Of a stretch of DNA of 6,157 bases, positions 5,640-6,157 are shown piece by piece. The stretch is from positions 1-6,157 of the forward strand of contig JAASTM010000161.1 of NCBI GenBank assembly GCA_021767325.1, in the 5' to 3' direction. The number at the start of each line of letters is the position of its first letter. Within the stretch, counting starts at the first letter, position 1. The position numbers and the translations under genes were made by a program. This stretch comes from Spirochaetales bacterium. GTDB lineage: Bacteria > Spirochaetota > Spirochaetia > DSM-16054 > Sediminispirochaetaceae. A model generated the notes under the pieces. It saw only the letters and a program-made list of their open reading frames with translations. It was not told where the DNA came from and searched no databases.

Positions 5640-6157
5640 ACTGTCCCGAAGCTTATTGCAAAAATGGAAATAGTCCCGCTATGTTACAATCGTTGTGAAA
5701 TAAACTTTTCTCTTCCTTGCACTCTTTTTCACTTAACCCCTAGCGTACTTCGGCAGATACTCCTCACCCCACTTCAAGGGCGTTTTGAACAGGCGAAACC
5801 ATATGCCCCGTTCACCCGCCTCTAATGGAAGCAGCGAGGCAAAGGGACGTTGCACAAACCGCCGGGCTAAGAGGTTGTTCATCCAGTCCATATCGCATCC
5901 GGCCAAAGACCCGTGGGTAATGCCACTCCTGGGACTGTTCTCCCGGTACGGCTTGATGAAGTTGTGGTGCAGACGGTAGATGCACAGCCGTTCCAAAAGA
6001 CAGCTGACGTTCTTCGCCACGCTGACCGTCTGACGAACATAATTGACTATATCCTTTCTCAACTGCCGATCCATGTAGTTGACCGAGAACATGGCGTTGC
6101 TCCGCCCCGGCTCCTTGGTGGACTTGCTGTGCAGATGCACCACCCGGCCCTCGGCCA
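5640..6157 (-). mobile_element. Right-hand part of an insertion sequence (cut by window edge)
   Basis: The interval holds the 3' half of a transposase gene plus about 90 bases of non-coding DNA between its stop codon (5733) and the slyD terminator. The outer IS boundary should fall within about 5626-5732. I cannot place it, because the other terminal repeat and any target duplication are outside the window. The left coordinate is a guess at the edge, not an observed terminus. The slyD terminator is intact, so insertion did not damage that gene. Confidence 0.5.
5733..6157 (-). CDS. Transposase, C-terminal part (5' end outside window)
   Basis: The frame runs off the right edge; 140 residues are visible, ending at TAA (5735-5733). 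A GTG at 6143 is merely internal, as the frame continues upstream with ...AEGR. The visible pattern, VNYMDRQLRKDIVNYVRQTV followed at about 25 residues by LERLCIYRLHHNFIKPYR, is the basic 'R-rich helix, then HN..KPYR' tail seen in DDE transposases related to IS1 and similar elements. That region follows the last catalytic acidic residue. The end, TPLKWGEEYLPKYA, also resembles tails of this group. The catalytic Asp residues lie outside the window, so activity cannot be judged. Naming the IS family is tentative. No frameshift is visible in the part shown. Confidence 0.75.
   Translation of the reverse strand, partial: AEGRVVHLHSKSTKEPGRSNAMFSVNYMDRQLRKDIVNYVRQTVSVAKNVSCLLERLCIYRLHHNFIKPYRENSPRSGITHGSLAGCDMDWMNNLLARRFVQRPFASLLPLEAGERGIWFRLFKTPLKWGEEYLPKYARG

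Noticed and set aside
5642..5678. Short repeated TCCCG-type motif (TGTCCCG and AGTCCCG) near the presumed IS end
   Set aside because: It is only six shared bases, too short to call a terminal or direct repeat without the other IS end.
5656..5685. TTGCAA and TATGTT 18 bp apart on the plus strand, a possible outward or antisense promoter near the IS end
   Set aside because: The match is modest, there is no plus-strand gene downstream in the window, and the region is AT-rich. It could only make RNA antisense to the transposase, with no further support.

Overview
This 6.2 kb window comes from a diderm (Gram-negative type) bacterium. The evidence is an outer-membrane beta-barrel C-terminus ending in aromatic Phe, a periplasmic TPR protein with a signal peptide, and a SlyD-type prolyl isomerase. 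The mix of moderately GC-rich genes, TPR proteins and AT-rich intergenic DNA would fit a free-living spirochaete or similar lineage, but the sequence does not settle the taxonomy.

Layout, left to right. (1) At 3-362 is the C-terminal end of an outer-membrane beta-barrel protein. Its last 11 bases overlap the start of a secreted TPR-repeat protein (352-1806), so the two look translationally coupled and may form an envelope module. (2) A kinase of the aminoglycoside/choline phosphotransferase fold follows at 1839-2813. It appears to have its own promoter, whose -35 box lies over the TPR stop codon and whose predicted start of transcription falls on the ATG, suggesting a leaderless mRNA. (3) A convergent gene (4300-2894, minus strand) encodes a YcaD-like MFS transporter with an unusual Arg-rich then acidic C-terminal tail. 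(4) An AT-rich divergent intergenic region carries candidate promoters in both directions. It leads rightward into a small, very acidic protein of unknown function (4542-4922). (5) After a 155 bp spacer holding a long nested stem-loop comes a SlyD-like FKBP isomerase (5078-5542), closed by two tandem hairpins, the second a good intrinsic terminator. (6) The right edge is the 3' end of an insertion-sequence transposase on the minus strand, cut off by the window.

Most of this is ordinary chromosomal housekeeping and accessory DNA next to an IS element. I see no CRISPR array, phage module, toxin-antitoxin pair or tRNA/rRNA gene, and no multi-gene defence or biosynthetic system. The points most worth a second look are the leaderless-type kinase promoter with a dyad in its spacer, the nested stem-loop ahead of slyD, and the unrecognised acidic protein beside the chaperone gene.
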